Shown one piece after another: positions 35,601-50,600 of a stretch of DNA of 64,000 nt. Under the pieces are notes generated by a model, which was not told the DNA's origin, searched no databases, and saw only the letters and a list, made by a program, of their open reading frames with translations. Source of the DNA: Apoda limacodes (Eukaryota; Arthropoda; Insecta; Lepidoptera; Limacodidae); the NCBI GenBank assembly GCA_946406115.1, contig OX291545.1, forward strand, positions 23,741,153 to 23,805,152, read 5' to 3'. The position numbers were made by a program, and so were the translations under genes. Each line of letters begins with the position of its first letter. Position 1 is the first letter of the stretch.

Positions 35601-38600
35601 TCTTATTTCTTCCAACTTGACTTACAAATTTTGAAAATTTGAACTTAAAATAGATTTCGTTCCTAACAAAATATAACCTATGTTATACTCTGGGATAGTA
35701 TAGATTTATATATTCGTTTTTTATTTAATAGGTTCAGTAGTTGTAGAAATTGCCCTACATACAAACAAACACATTTCACCTCTTTATATTATTAATTAAG
35801 CTATTAACCAGGTTTCTAAACAAGATAAAAAAGGTTTTTTTTTTACCTACTTTACATACAAAATATCTAATAATAAAAGGGTTATTATATATTTCGTAAT
35901 CTATCAAAACTTGCCATACATCTGAACAAACACTAACCTTGGGATATTTAAAAGTAATCATTTTTGTATACTGGTTGGTTGGATCAAATGGATTTCCATA
36001 GTAAGGGAATTCAGCAGACTCTACATTTGAGTCATTAAATGATGCCACAGCTAAATACGTGCTATTCTTCGAAAACCAGACTGCCTCTATAGCATTGAAC
36101 ACCTCCTCTGGAAACCAAAACAGATCTGTGTGTATTATATGTATTCTAGGAGCGCATTGGTAAAGCATTTGTTTCTGCAGGTCGCAAGTCATAATCTCTT
36201 TACCACCTTTTTCGTCTTTGTTAAATAAGTGTTTATAAAATATTTATGAGGGCCCCTAATGCGCATGAACATTTGCTTTATATGCTTTATCCTGAAATCG
36301 ACGATGATAATCTCCTATAGAGCATTCTTCTGTGACAAAAATATCGTACAATTTGGCGAACAGCTTAGAATAAAAAGTGGAAATCGACTAATTATATCAC
36401 GAAAAACATAGAAATTCCATTGCTGCATTCATCGCCCCTAGATAAAACTTTCTATCATATGTTTTCTTTGTTTGTGCTCGGCCATTTCGAGTTATAAAAC
36501 TGTAATTTAATACATGAAAGGTATCTCTTTTTGTCGATTCATAACAAAAGTATAACTTCATGATATTAGTGTTTTATGCTGTAGATATATAGATTACCTT
36601 CATAAATCCAGTCTGCGGTCCCAAAATATATCTTTCCAGGTACTCCATCTGTAGTGATCTGGATTTCGGCTTGGGGAACAGACACATCGGGTATGTAGTA
36701 CACATTGTTATTCTGGACATAAGCGAGGTCACATTTGCTTCCCCACACTACTGCCTGCAATGCCCCTTGTCCAATCTGCTTGAGGTTTCTGTGGATTAAA
36801 TCTTTTTTGTTGTGAAAAATTAGGATTTTTGAACCACTGTTATTCTTATTAACTTTAATTAATAATTGAAGGAGATTACTAACGAGAGGCTATTTAGAAG
36901 CCTAAGGCCTAAATCCAAAGGCTTTAAAGACTTAAGTTTGTAATTGTCGTACCGCCCGTGTTACACACAATATTTTTTATCAAATTTGCGAGTAAATAAA
37001 TAAAAATATAAGGCGAAAAAACTTACATACTTAAAAATTCACGTTACAATTTTTAAAAACAAAATAAAAGTTTTTAAAGTTACCTTAGTGTTGTGTAAGT
37101 ATTTATTTTTTTATACATTTTCTCCCGCAAGTACCTTCAATTTTTTACTCACATACCCATCTTACTTCCTTTTCAAAAGTGCTATTAATCTTTTGTATAT
37201 GTTTCGGCAATATCCCCAAAGTAAGCTAATCTCAAGGACATTCTCTGAAAACGAACTTGTTTCCTTCTTATTTCTCCAAGTAATAAAACTGGCGTATGCA
37301 GGTAAGTACCTACTTTAAGGCTTTAAAATAGCCGCTCGTTAGTAATTTTCTCCTTACCGCCCTTAATACACAATGTACTCTAATGATATATTGAGTAGGT
37401 ATATTTTATTTTTACGGGTATTAATTCAATTAGACACAACATTTAAAACTCTATCACGTGTTTTTGTAATTCATTATTAGGTGTTCACTCATGCTTCATG
37501 CTCAAATTAACTATTATGGGCTACACGATTCGTTTTTAATTAACTCTGCTAGTTAGAAGTATCGTTATAAGTAATTATTTTTTTTAACAGGTTTGCAAAA
37601 GATTACTGGTGTAGCTTAATTGGAATAATTACAACTTTTACAAATTTTTTATGTAAATAATTATTATTATTACCTATATTTTGTAATTATTATTTCCATG
37701 ATATTCACTTGTTTCTTGAACCCAATACTGTAGTCCTTATTGAAAACCTTGGCAGAGAGCTCATTCCACAACCTAAGCGTTCGCGGGAGGAAGTTCCTCT
37801 GAAACCACGCTTTACGTGACCATTTAGGTTCTAAGGTTAGGGTATGAATTCTCTACCGACGGCGAGCGGTGCGATGGTAGAAAGTAGCCATCGGTATCAT
37901 TCCATATTCCATTATACAAGCGGTAGAACCCACAGGGAGGCAAAATCTCTCCTCAGACTTAATTTTAACAACTAAACTTTATTAAGTACCAATTATTTTT
38001 TAATGTTTAATGGGTTCTTATCCTAAACAGAGAAGAATCAATACTTACTTCCTATCCAAGTCGTACACCGTGTATTCAGCAAGACTTGAATATCGGTAAA
38101 CCTGCAAATAATAATTAACAGGCTTTTGAATACAGGTAAAAGCATTTCAGCGGTAGCGATGGCAGAAAGGCACATAGACAGGGTGAAGGTTATTTAGTGG
38201 GTGAATATTTTTTAAAGAATATTTTTGCCTAGAACAACTCGTGCTCAGAACAGAACTTACGCACCACTGCCGCCTAGTACTTGTTGGGAAAGGACGTGCA
38301 CTGCTTGCCTGCGTGTTCCCACCGAACAAGTAAGTATTTCACATCGGTGTCACGATATTTATTTAATAAATCCTATAATTAAGTTTGCTTGTAATGCTTA
38401 TTTTAGTCCTTGATAAAATCTGAAATTAATGATAAAATTTCTAATTTCGGTAAGTTTTTATCAATTCTGCGTATAACTGTTTCATTTCGGTTCATTTTCG
38501 TATCATTTGGGTTGATTAATATTTCATTTCGGTGAAAATCCAGGACAGCAGGTGGATTTCTTTAAATGTAGTATTAAAAATTATTCAAAAATGTCAAAAA

Positions 38601-41600
38601 TTTGACATCCTGTTAAGTTGCGAAACCTGAAGCCCGCTCCTACTGCCCAGTTTACACTTGTAACAATGTTATTATAATTTGTGGATAAAAAACAGTATAA
38701 ATGTATGTTATGAGCGATGTACCATAAAACGGTGGATCTTATTTCGTTGGATAGGTTCTTTCATTTCGGTTGCTAATTATTTCATTTCGGTGCACGAATG
38801 TTTCATTTCGTCGGTATCAAACTTTCAAATAAGTATATCTCAGAGATTATTAAGATTATTTCATGGCATACTCGTGCCTAACTGTTACGTTAGGTTTAAT
38901 TAATATATAGCAAGTAGAAACAAAGGAAAATTAAAATTCACATAGATATTTTTATAGAAAAGCCTAAAAATTAAGAAAGAAATATAATATTTGTGTCAGC
39001 GCATAGATATTTATTAACATTGTATTCCTCATTCCCCATTATATTCCGCATTGTATGAAAAATTTGCCCCCTCTTAAGGCATAAGAAAATTTTCATGCCT
39101 CTGATTGTTTATTCTTATATTTAAGCCTGAAGATAATGATTTATATACCTACACAACATAATGAGTAATAGCGCCATATGAATGTGTTCCAATACCGACG
39201 AGTGTGAAACATTCAATGTACCTATATTTTATTACACTTTGAGGAAATAATATATAAACTGTCGTTGAATGGAATTGTGTAAAGAAACGCGGAACAAATG
39301 GATGTGAGAGTAACTACATAAATGTAACAGCTCGTAAACAATACACAATACCTGCATACCAAAATTACACAAATACAACCATATTACAAATAAGTACAAT
39401 TTCCACACATTTGTTACAAAAGAATTTATGGTAATTTTTAATTTTACATTTAAATTTAGAATATAAATTTATAAATATGTATGAGGACAGTTAATATAGG
39501 TGTAGACATTTAACATTCCATTTGATAAAATTTTTGCGCAAAAAATACGAATAAATCGGAATATTATAATTACATTAAGTAAATATTTAGGTATGTTACC
39601 AAACTGATTTAATATCCTAAATGAAATAAGTATATCATATTTACACAGGGAACATAGAGAGTTCATATTTTCTTAGTCTTTTTAGCCGACTTCAATAAAG
39701 GAGGAGGTGCTGATGCTGCTCAATACTGATGATTTCTATTTTTTTTTATGTATGTTCGGGCATAACTCCGTCATATAAAGAGGGATTTGTAAAATTCTTT
39801 TTTTATTTAAAAGGGTATACTTCCGAGGTGGTCCCATATTAATGTAGTGAATTTAAAATTTAATCTTTTATTAATTAATTAATTGGTGATAATTTGGAAC
39901 TGATGAAACGCCTTTTATGTTGATGATTGCATACATTTTTGTAACGAGTATGTATGTTTTCAGTGTACGAAAAAAGCACTGCGTCATTCAAAACTAAAAA
40001 AATATAAAGTTTTAAACAAAAAAAACAACCGGCTTCAAAAAGATGCACTAAATAAATTACTTATTTTTCTATGTACGAATGTACCTAACAGTTTATAACA
40101 CACTTCGCTTGCGTGAAACCAACTTTAAACTGTAATTTTATTAAATTATATTTACCTTTTTAGTGCATCTTTTTTAAGCCGATTGTTTTTTTTTTGTTTA
40201 AAAGTTTTTATCTCATAATAAAATCTTCAAGGCGTGTTATTTAAGGTGATTTTATGCATTTTATACGTTTCCCAGGAATTATGTACCAATAATTAGCTGG
40301 TTCTTCGTAGTATTACCCGCGTGATAAGTATAGTCATTAGATTTTTTCCATGCCACATAAATCTCCAGCAGAATAGCAATACTGAATTAGAAACCTTACG
40401 AACAACAACTTACTAAAGTTCACTGCAATGTGATGAATGGTATAGGAACACATAGATAGAGGACAAACAAACTATAATAATTTTTATACATAGTCAATAG
40501 ATAGAAAGATAAGACTTTTACAATTTGTGGTAACATATTATTATACTAATAAAACTAAATAGTTCTCAGAATCTCTGTTTTCTCTTTATAATGCAAATTT
40601 ATTTTTACGTAGAATCGATGGAAAAATCATTTTCACTTGTTCTGAATACAAATAATATACTTGGCTAACGAAGCAAATCGTTCCATCGTATGGAAGAACA
40701 CTTAATTACTTTGTAAAATTTCTAAATAATTAATGTCCTCGCGACATGATATCGAAACAGTATTGGAATAGTTTCGAGTATATGTTCACATGAACAAGTA
40801 AAATTGATACGCTGCAGTAAGTATATTTTTCTGCAGTATAGGCATTATTTTGTGGTATAAGGATAGTGGAGTCACTAGTAATGAGATAATCTATGGGTAA
40901 TCTAGACATAATAGATATAATCCGTATAATAAAGGAAGAGTTTGTTTTGAACGCGCAAAGCTCTTGAACTACCAGTTGAATTTGAAAATTTCTTGTTGTA
41001 TTTGATAGGCCGATTCTTGAGGAAGGTTATATGCTATTTAACATCACGCTGGTACCCTTAGAAAACCGAAGTTATAGCGACGCAAAGGGGGATGTCACCA
41101 AAATAACAAATAAAAAGCGCAAAAGTATCCGAAAGGCCAGAACAACATATATCGGAAAGAAAAATCTCCCATGCCTTCTTCTAGTGCCAAGCTGTAGGGG
41201 AGAGTGTGCATGAAAGAGCCAGTTTTGAATAGTATGAAAAAAACACACTTTTAATAAATTATTTTCAAATGAAACTAGTATTTTTTATAATCACTTTAAT
41301 TGTTAATGTTATGAAATGAAAAAAAAGAGGATAACAACGCTGATAATCTCTCTTAAAACTAGTTAAAAAAAAAACGATATCGGCTCTTTCATAGCAGCAG
41401 GACAATGAGCTACCATGTGTTAAGAAAAGCCGATACCTACTTTTGAGGTACAAAACGGTTTTTTATCAATTTTTTTTTTTAATACCACTAAGGTGGCAAA
41501 CTAGCTTACGGTCTGCCTGTTGGTAAGCGGTCACCGTAGCCTATGGACGCTTGGAACACCAGGGGTATCACTTGCGCGTTGCCGACCCTTCAGAAATCTA

Positions 41601-44600
41601 ATGACTTCTTTCTTGAAGAACTCCATACCGTAGTCCTTACAGAAAACCTTGGCAGGGAGCTCATTCGACAACTTAAGCGTTCGCGTGAGGAAGTTTCTCT
41701 GAAACCGCACTGTACGCGACCATTTAGATTCTAAAATGTGAGAATGAATTCATTGCCGATGGCGAGCGGTGTGATGGTAGAAAGTAGCCGTGGGCATAAT
41801 TTCGAACAATTCCTCAGAACACAACCCATTGTACAAGCGGTAGAACACACAGAGGAAGGCAAAGTCTCTCCTCAGACTTAAGGGCTCGATACCGCAAGTG
41901 AATTTGGAATCGTCGACAATTCTCACAGCCCGTCGTTGAACCGAGACAAAAAGGCCAAGCTGGTATCCGGGTGCACCCGTCCAGAGATGGCAGCAGTACT
42001 CCATACGGGGCCGAACTTGCGACTTGTAAAGTAACAACCTTTGCCCCGACCGACGTGAAGTACTGCTTCGCTCTGATGAGTACACCAAGTTTTTAGGACG
42101 CCAGCTTCACCTTATCTTGTAAATGATCTCGGAACTGAACATTGCTGGAGATGTCGACACCTAGGATCCCAATGCTCTTGGAGATGGAGAGGGGAGTGTT
42201 CTGGAATTGTGGGACCACAGTGAATGGAGTTTTCTTAGCGGTGAACGCGCACACTTGTGTCTTTGTAGGGTTGAATCGGAACAAGTTTACCCGTCCCCAG
42301 TCAAAGACCTTGGACAGTGTGCTCTCGATTTGAGACACAAGTTCTCCGCGGTTATCCTCCACAACTGAACGAGGGACGTTTGCACGACCCGCGTAAAAAG
42401 AGTTTCCAGTACTGTCATCTGCATAGCAATGTATGATATGCAGTAGAAACAGCGTAGGAGACAGCACAGAGCCTTGCGGGACACCAGCATTAATGTCCAT
42501 GCTATCAGAGCAACTACCGTCAACTACGGTTCGTATGCGTCTGCCGGACAAAAAGCTAGCCACCCATTTGCACAAACCCTCGGGCACTCCGTAAGATGGC
42601 AACTTCGATAGAAGACCGCGGTGCCAGACCTGATCGAACGCCTTCGCTATGTCCAGGCTACATGCCAATGCCTTCCCCTGACTCTCAATGGCTAGTGCCC
42701 ATCTGTGTGTGAGATACACTAGAAGGTCACCAGTCGAGCGACCGTGGCGAAAGCCATATTGACGGTCACTGACCAGGTCGTGTACTTCTAGGTATCTTAG
42801 AAGCTGTGTGCCGATCACACGCTCCATCACCTTAGAGAGGAGAGACGTAATAGCGATAGGCCTGTAATTCGATGGATCTAATCTATCGCCCTTTTTGGGC
42901 ATCGGGTGCGCATTCGCATTCTTCCATGAAGACGGAAATTGCCTAGTGTGGTAGGAAAGCGCAAAGAGGCGCGTGAGTACAGGACATAACTCAGGAGCAC
43001 ACTGCTTAAGCACCACTGCTGGTATATCGTCTGGCCCACTCGACTTATGAACGTCTAGAGAAAGCAACGCCCGCCGTCCCGCTGTGCTATGGAGATTTCG
43101 GGCATGGTCTTACCGCACCACGGTATAGTTAGTGGTATAGCGCCTTCGTCGTTCATATTCGAGTTAGAGGCAAAGAGACTGCCCAATAGATCGGCTTTCT
43201 CTTTAGCACTATGGGCCAAGTCACCATCGGTCTTTCGCAGTGGCGGTAACGACGACTGGCAAAAATTCCCTTCGGCAGCTTTGGCAAGCGACTAGAACGC
43301 ACGACTACCAGAAGGATAGCACGCAAGTTGCCCACCTATTTTGTCGATGGCAGTTGCTTTCTTACTGAACCTCGAGGCAGCATTTAATTTGCGTTTTAAC
43401 TCAGAAATATTCGGATTCTTATTATAACGAGCCGCGGTCCAAGCCTCACACGCAGTTTGCTTAAGAATTTTAGCTTTTCTGCAAGACCTATTAAACCACA
43501 GTCCGTTTTTTGACGCCGGCAGCTACTCGCGGGTTAGGAATATAGCATTCCATACCAGCAAGGATTGTCTCAGTGGCTGCGGCTGCGCAGACGTCAGGAT
43601 CGTCTGAGTTAAAGCAGATCTGCCTCCACGGGTACGATGCGTGAAATTCTCGCAATCCATGCCAGTCTGCCGACTTATAGTGCCACATACGACGCCAATA
43701 AGTTGGCCCAGATGGATCGGGTTGTGAGCATGACATTTGAGTCCGAACGAGACAGTGGTCCGAGAAGCCAAGAGGCGCATCCACTGAGACGGAGTATATG
43801 TCCGGACAAGTAGTCAGCAGAAGGTCCAGTAAGGAGCTCGTATGTTCCTCTATATCTGGGATTCTCGTTGGAGAAAGTACCAGCTGAGAGAATCCATAGG
43901 TCAGAGCAAATTCATGACCAGATATCCCAGCATAGTTATTGGTTCGAGAAAAGAGGCACTCACGGTGGGTGTTAAAGTCTCCCAAAATAACTAGATCTGC
44001 TGTGGGATCTGTTTTGAAAAAAAAACTGAAATAAACACAAAGAAACTTTCTTGGCTTCTGAATTTTAGTAACAGTCATAATTTTAGTGAGGCCATTTGCT
44101 GTCTTAAAACTGTCAAATGTTTGTGGGTGTCAGCTATCCAGTGTTGCCATTTAAGGAGTAAAATTAAACTTTGGTAGAATATCGATGAGTGATGAAAAAT
44201 CACATCGGCTCTTCCAAAACCTGGCTCTTTCATGCACACTCTCCCTTAGACATATAGTAGAGCATATGGAGCAGAGCCGTTGGCAAAAGCTAGCTAGATA
44301 TATATAGTTAAACAACAAACCTTTTTCCTGTTGGCGGCCAGCAAAATAATCTTTCCATCCTGAGAATATGATGTGACAGACTGATTCTGCAGTAAATTCT
44401 GTAAACAAACAAACAATGAATTTAAATACAATGTAAAACAATAACAATTTGACTGGACCGTCGTTATCATTGCATTTATTATTATATTATCCTTATACTT
44501 ATCACATATGTAATGTATTAATGAAAGATCATGGTTGCGGTCCGTCACCACGACCACAAGAAACCACGGTTTTAGTAGGTTTTTACCGCATTAAATCAGG

Positions 44601-47600
44601 TGGACCGGTAGTCAAAACTTGATATTGACAGCTGACGTACAACATCAAAAATAACAAAATACCTTGCTATAACCTGTGGTTGTTTGTAGTGAGTTGGTTT
44701 AAGGTGGAATATTTTAAACTGAAAATCAAGGACCGTGGACGTCACGTCATTTTGACATTTTTAGTCTAATTGTCGTTTGTTCATGTGTCGTATACCGCTT
44801 TCCATAGTTGATCAAATACTAGATGAATATCCTAAACATGAAAAAAATTGGGTTACCATACCACCGTCGGTAGGGCTTGATCTTGAACCACGACCTTCTC
44901 GTGAAATCCGAATAATTCTGCCTACAAGTTACAAGAGCCTAAAAAGCCATGAATTCAATACACGGCTTTTATTATGTTTTTTTATATTTTAAAGAGGTCG
45001 AAAGCTTTGTCGCATAGTGTATTATATTTGGAAGAACGAAAATTATTTTCCGAAAGATATTTCTATCTTCTGCAGGGCTCGTTTCAGTATTGTTATTTAT
45101 TTTAACATTAGTATGCAATACTCTATTCTATATACCATGGTGCGCGTGATTTGAGAGTTATTTTTTACTAAATTACAACCCCTGGTGACATAAATGAATT
45201 GTGTACATATGTAGATTTGTAAATATACATTATATGTTTATCATATAAAATTTATTTATAAGATAATAAAAGTATATTTTATTTTCAGAAAAAAAATTAC
45301 ACTATGCCACGCACCATGTCATGTGAAATGAAATCTAATAGTAACAATATGCTAATTTTTGCAATAAAAAGGCAAAGGAATTGGACACTTATCCTAACAG
45401 TATTTAAAAGCTTTAAATTATATCTTCATAGACGTGGAAAAGGATTTTGATCGAATACCACGCTAGCTCATATATGGCAAGTGCTTAGAGTCCAACTGAT
45501 ACTGATGACTTGTATAATATTGGAACAACACAAGAGATGTCACCGTCGGGTACTTATAATAGTTTTGAGGTCAAGGACAAGATCAACCGCTACTGTCTCT
45601 AAGCGCTTTTAAAAATTGACATGGACTTCATCAAAAATATCTTCAAAAACTAGCTTCGTGGACACTTTTATATAGTATGCATTTTATATAGTGTATCGTA
45701 TGCAGATGATGTGATGATATTAATACAGAAATTGCGGCAGGTAATCGAAAAAACCTAGATGAGAGATGAGATGGTTTTGGTCATTGTAAATAAGTGGAAG
45801 AAGAGTTAGTCGTAAATAGACAGAACACTTACAGTGCCATTTCTATGGTGACAACAGTAACACTCAATTAGCACCCACTGTCGAAGAAATTTCCTTAAAT
45901 CTGGTAGAGGAATTCAAGTACCTTGGATTCATGACAATCGCGGAACAAGATTTAGAAAATATAATTAAGGTGGCTTAAGTGAGGGTCACTTTCTCGGGTC
46001 CTTTGTGACGCAAAAATATGCCTATAATAACTAAAGGAGAGGGGAAAAAATATATATATATTTTATTTAGCAATACAAGGGAAAGACAAAGAGCAAAAAA
46101 TTCAGGTCATAGAGATGGAAATGAAAATTGTAGGCAAGTGGTGACTTGTGGTGTTGGTACCCAATGAGATCCAAGACAAGTATAACCTTTAAAGTACTCG
46201 AAATACAACAAAATATGCAAGAAATACCTATTACCGTAAAGTGAAGACAGATATTAAACATCAAGGATTGCAAAAGAGGCAGAAGAAAGAAAACCGACCA
46301 CTGGACCACCTGGACGTGAACAATTATGATGGTGATATCGCCAAGAATGACGCAATAGAAAACAAGCAGGGGGTAATTTCGGTTTTGATGGATATACATT
46401 ATTTTGTCATGTTTTCTTAATACCTACTTATCTACCTATATATAATCGCAGAACATGCATGGGGATGATTACGTTACCCTCTATATAGGGCATCTGAATT
46501 TTATCTGTAGACGTCATTTCACCGGCCATCCTGTATTTATACGGTTCTTAGCGTGATTAGTCGAGGAAATGAGCTCCCGATATTTCGGTGCTGTTGCAAT
46601 TACCATGATCGCGGGATGACTGGCGAACTTGCGAGGTTTAACAATGTCTATTGGCAAAGATATCTACCTACCCTCTTTCTTTTATTTTTCTACGGAACAA
46701 CTAGAACGCACTCGAAAGGCACCACGTTCTATTATAGAAATGATTTTTCTGGCCTTTTTAAAACTGCCATTTTATGTTGAAGGTGTGTTTAACATTTTCT
46801 TTGTTTTGATTAAAAGTTTTCAAAACATTTAAAGATAACCAAAACATATGGTTTTTATTCCAGTGCGAATCGGCACAGTACCTGACATACAATGTTGTTT
46901 TATACTGAGACGAATTAGTAATTTGAAATGTTCATGCTGATTTGCAATATGCCGAAGGTTAAGAAAAATCTATTTTCTTAGCCCAGTATTATTATGGTAT
47001 TTTTTTGTTTAATAGCTACAAAATAAAATGAGGATATTTAAAAAAAAGCAATAAGTACATATCTTGTTCAAACAGTTTTTTTAATGTATGTTGATTTTTT
47101 TTTAGACTTTTTAAACAGGTCATTAGAAAATTAGAGAGGTCACATTATTAACAAAACAAGGAATTTATATCATGAGAAATACGTATGTGAGTAGAAACAC
47201 AGTAGCATTTTTTAAATTCTTCGACCTAAGAATTTTTTATGAAATCTAAAAGGGCGCACGAATACTAAAAATCTAACCTCATTTACAGCTTTCCATTGTT
47301 ATGTACCTATGCAAGTTTGCCGACGAGCTGTAATATTTATGGCTGGGACACACTGGCAGAATCACGACGATCATGGTGTAATTGAAAAGATTTCGTTTAA
47401 GCTATGTGGCTATTATAGACTAAGAGAACTGGGCAGCGCATTTCCTAGCCAGCTGAGAAAAAAATGGCCGCAAAACTGTGTACTTATTTGTTGAATAAAA
47501 ATAAAGAAAAAATGACGAACGTTGATAGACAGAGAAAAGAAACCGTAGGTGCACTTGTCTCTTTCTAAAGGGTGGTCAATTTTGATTTTCAAAAAAAATT

Positions 47601-50600
47601 TAACCCTCACATCTCATTCCTTGCAGGGAAACTTAGTTCAGCTGCTTATGCAGTTAAAAAATAAGGCAGCGTAAAGATATTGACACTGCTCGCTATGTCT
47701 ACTTTAGCTAAATTCCATTTCATCATGTCTTATGGCATTTTCCTTTGGGTAAGGCAGCTGATTCATACAGACTTTATTTTGCAAAAGAGAGCAGTATGGT
47801 CAATCTATAAATTGGGACCTGGAATTTCTCTTAGGGAACTATTAAGGGAAATTGATATGTTAACTGTTCCTTGCCAATATATCTTCGCTTTTATAATGTA
47901 TGTACGCAAAAATTGACATTTTTTTGCTAAAAATCACTAGTGCCCTACACAGTGTTAATACAGGGAATAAGGATAAATTGGTATTTCCAAAATGTCTTCT
48001 TCAAAAGCTATACATAGCTCTTTCGCGATACAAATTATTTATTTCTACCATGCAATTTCAGAACTTGTGCTTAATTTACCTCTGAATAAATTTTAAATAT
48101 ATTTTAAAATAGTTTAATGAAAAAAAGCTATCACAAAGTTGATGAATAAATAAATGATAAAAATGCTTGGAAAAATTAGAACTTAATTGATTTGTATTGG
48201 TATTGGTGCATTTGTAATAAATGTTTAAATTAAAACATTGTATGTAATGTTTCTAGTGTAAGGCTATATTGTATTTCAATATGAAGTTGAAAAAATATAA
48301 AAGATTAACTGCTGAGTTTCAAACCGGAAGTCATTTCTTAAAATTAATAATTAAACTGACGATTTAAAAGTCTATTTGAATAAAAAGTTTGATTTCGAGT
48401 TCATGGGACGGATTACAGTATTCGAAGTCTATGGTAGCTTTAGACTGAAAGCTGACTAAGGAGCGAGCATTATGACTCGATCCAAGAAATATATAAACTA
48501 GTATAGGTTCGATTGCTGCCGGCGAAGCGACACACTGATCAGAATGCGCACTGAAAGATGAGGGAGTGGAGGGCATTCAATGTGTAGTTGTTTGACAAAA
48601 GAACTGGCAACGGCTGAAAATCTGCACGGATGCTTAGATGCTAGTAGAAGCAATCACAGCGGGCTCGCTCTATTAGCCTTGTTTGAAAAAGAACATACTC
48701 GATAAACTTTGGCCATGCCAACAGAAACACAGTATGATATACTTAATAGAAAGCTGAAAACTTCAAATTTTTGGAAAGATCCAGTTTTTTTTTGCCATTG
48801 GATAGAGCTCGTGAAGCACTTTCAGGATCACTAATCAGTATTTCGATGTCGTGCATGGTTTAAAAATAATTGAGTGAGATTACTTAGCTTCTCCACCCTG
48901 TAATATATACATATATCCTAATACAAATCTTGCGTCCACGCTGAGAAACCGACTTATAGCGTCCATCACTTAGAATCGTTATTTTAACGAACTCCCAGTG
49001 TATGTTGACTTCAGTATCACATAAAATGCTCGACTTTTCCTTATATTTTCAAAAACAGTCACATTGTAGATATTCACAATACATTTTTTCTAGTATACTT
49101 GTTGAGTCATTTACATTTCTACGTCCATGTGAATATTTTTTGTGTAAATTATTATCTATACTGGTAAAATTATTACGACATTAGCACTTAAGATTTTTTT
49201 TTATACCACTAAGGTGGCAAACAAGTTTACGGTCCGCCTGATGGTAAGCGGTCACCGTAGCCTATGGACGCTTGTAACACCAGGGGCATCACTCGCGCGT
49301 TGCCAACCCTTCAAAAATGCAATAATTTCTTTCTTGAAGAACCCGATACTGTAGTCCTTAGAGAAACCCTTGGCAGGGAGCTCATTTCACAATCCAAACG
49401 TTCGCTGGAGGAAGTTTTATGAAACCGCACTGCATGCAAACATTTCTGTTCTAAAGCGTGAGAATGAGTTCCTGTCGATGGCGAGCGGTGTTATGGTAGA
49501 AAGTAGCCGTGGGCATCATTTCGAACTATTCCTCAAAACACATCCCATTGTACAAGCGGTAGAATACAAACAGGGAGGTAAATTCTCTCCTCAGACTTAA
49601 GGGTTCGATACGGCTAGTGAGTTTGGGATCGTCGACAATTCTCACAGCCTGTCGTTGAACCGAGTCAAATAGGCCAAGCTGGTAACCGGTGCACCCGCCC
49701 AGAGATAGCAACAGTACTCCATATGGGGCCGAACTTGCGACTTGTCTTTACAAGTCGCAAGTTGCTGCTTTCAGCAACCTCTGCCCCGACTTGAAGTACT
49801 GCCGCGCTCTATTTAGTACACCTAGTTTTTTGGACGCCAGCTTCACCTTGTCTTGCAAATGATCTCGGAAGTGAACATCGCTAGAGATGTCAACACCAAG
49901 GATCCCAATGCTCTTCAATTGTGGGACTACAGTGAATGGGTTTATCTTAGCGGTGAACGCGCAGACTTGGGTCTTTGTAGGGTTGAATCGGATCTAGTTT
50001 ACCCGTCCCAGTCAGTGACCTTGGACAGTGTGGTCTCGATTTGAGACACAAGTTCTCCGCGGTTTTCTTCCACGACGGAAAAAGGTAATTGCGCGTCCTC
50101 CAATAAACATTTTCACGTCTTGCATCCTTTGGAATTTTGAATGTGGCGCCAAATAATGTAGTTGTGTTTATTAAAACATGTTTACGACTACATAAGTACA
50201 CTTGTTACGTCTTTAGTGCTCATGAATAATTGTGCACCCCCTAAGAAAGAGAGAAGTTACCTAAGGGAGAAACGACCAAGTCCACAACGAAAAATAACTG
50301 TTTGTCAAATGGTTGGAAAATTACACCACCACAAAATTTACGACCCCTAGAGTACTTATTATCATGAGTTTCTTTTAGACATACGGGGTACAGTTTTAAA
50401 ATACTACAGTGATAATAAGAGACACTGCCCATCAAAACAAGCAGCATTTCTCAAGAATCCATAGCTCTATATATTATGCGGATACGTAAGTTTAGATAAT
50501 TGAATAACCTACTAACCTACAGTTTTTTTATATCTAAGTAATACCTGTTTTATTATAATTATGTTTGAAAACCGGTGATGATGTAATGTATGATTTATCA

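Larger units (their letters stand above)
38110..41190. other. DPP4-like intron C/D, low-homology part
   Basis: AT-rich intron. Around 38.5-38.8 kb TTTCATTTCGGT recurs at least four times at irregular spacing. 38225-38340 is a GC-richer repeat-like block. Confidence 0.5.

Noticed and set aside
38225..38413. Plus-strand frame ending at a GTAAGT donor-like site
   Set aside because: No acceptor or partner exon. It is antisense within an intron and resembles a repeat fragment.
44777..44992. 71-codon plus-strand frame (CRIPLSIVDQILDEYP)
   Set aside because: It looks mildly protein-like, but there is no homology or splice signal and it lies within a DPP4-like intron.
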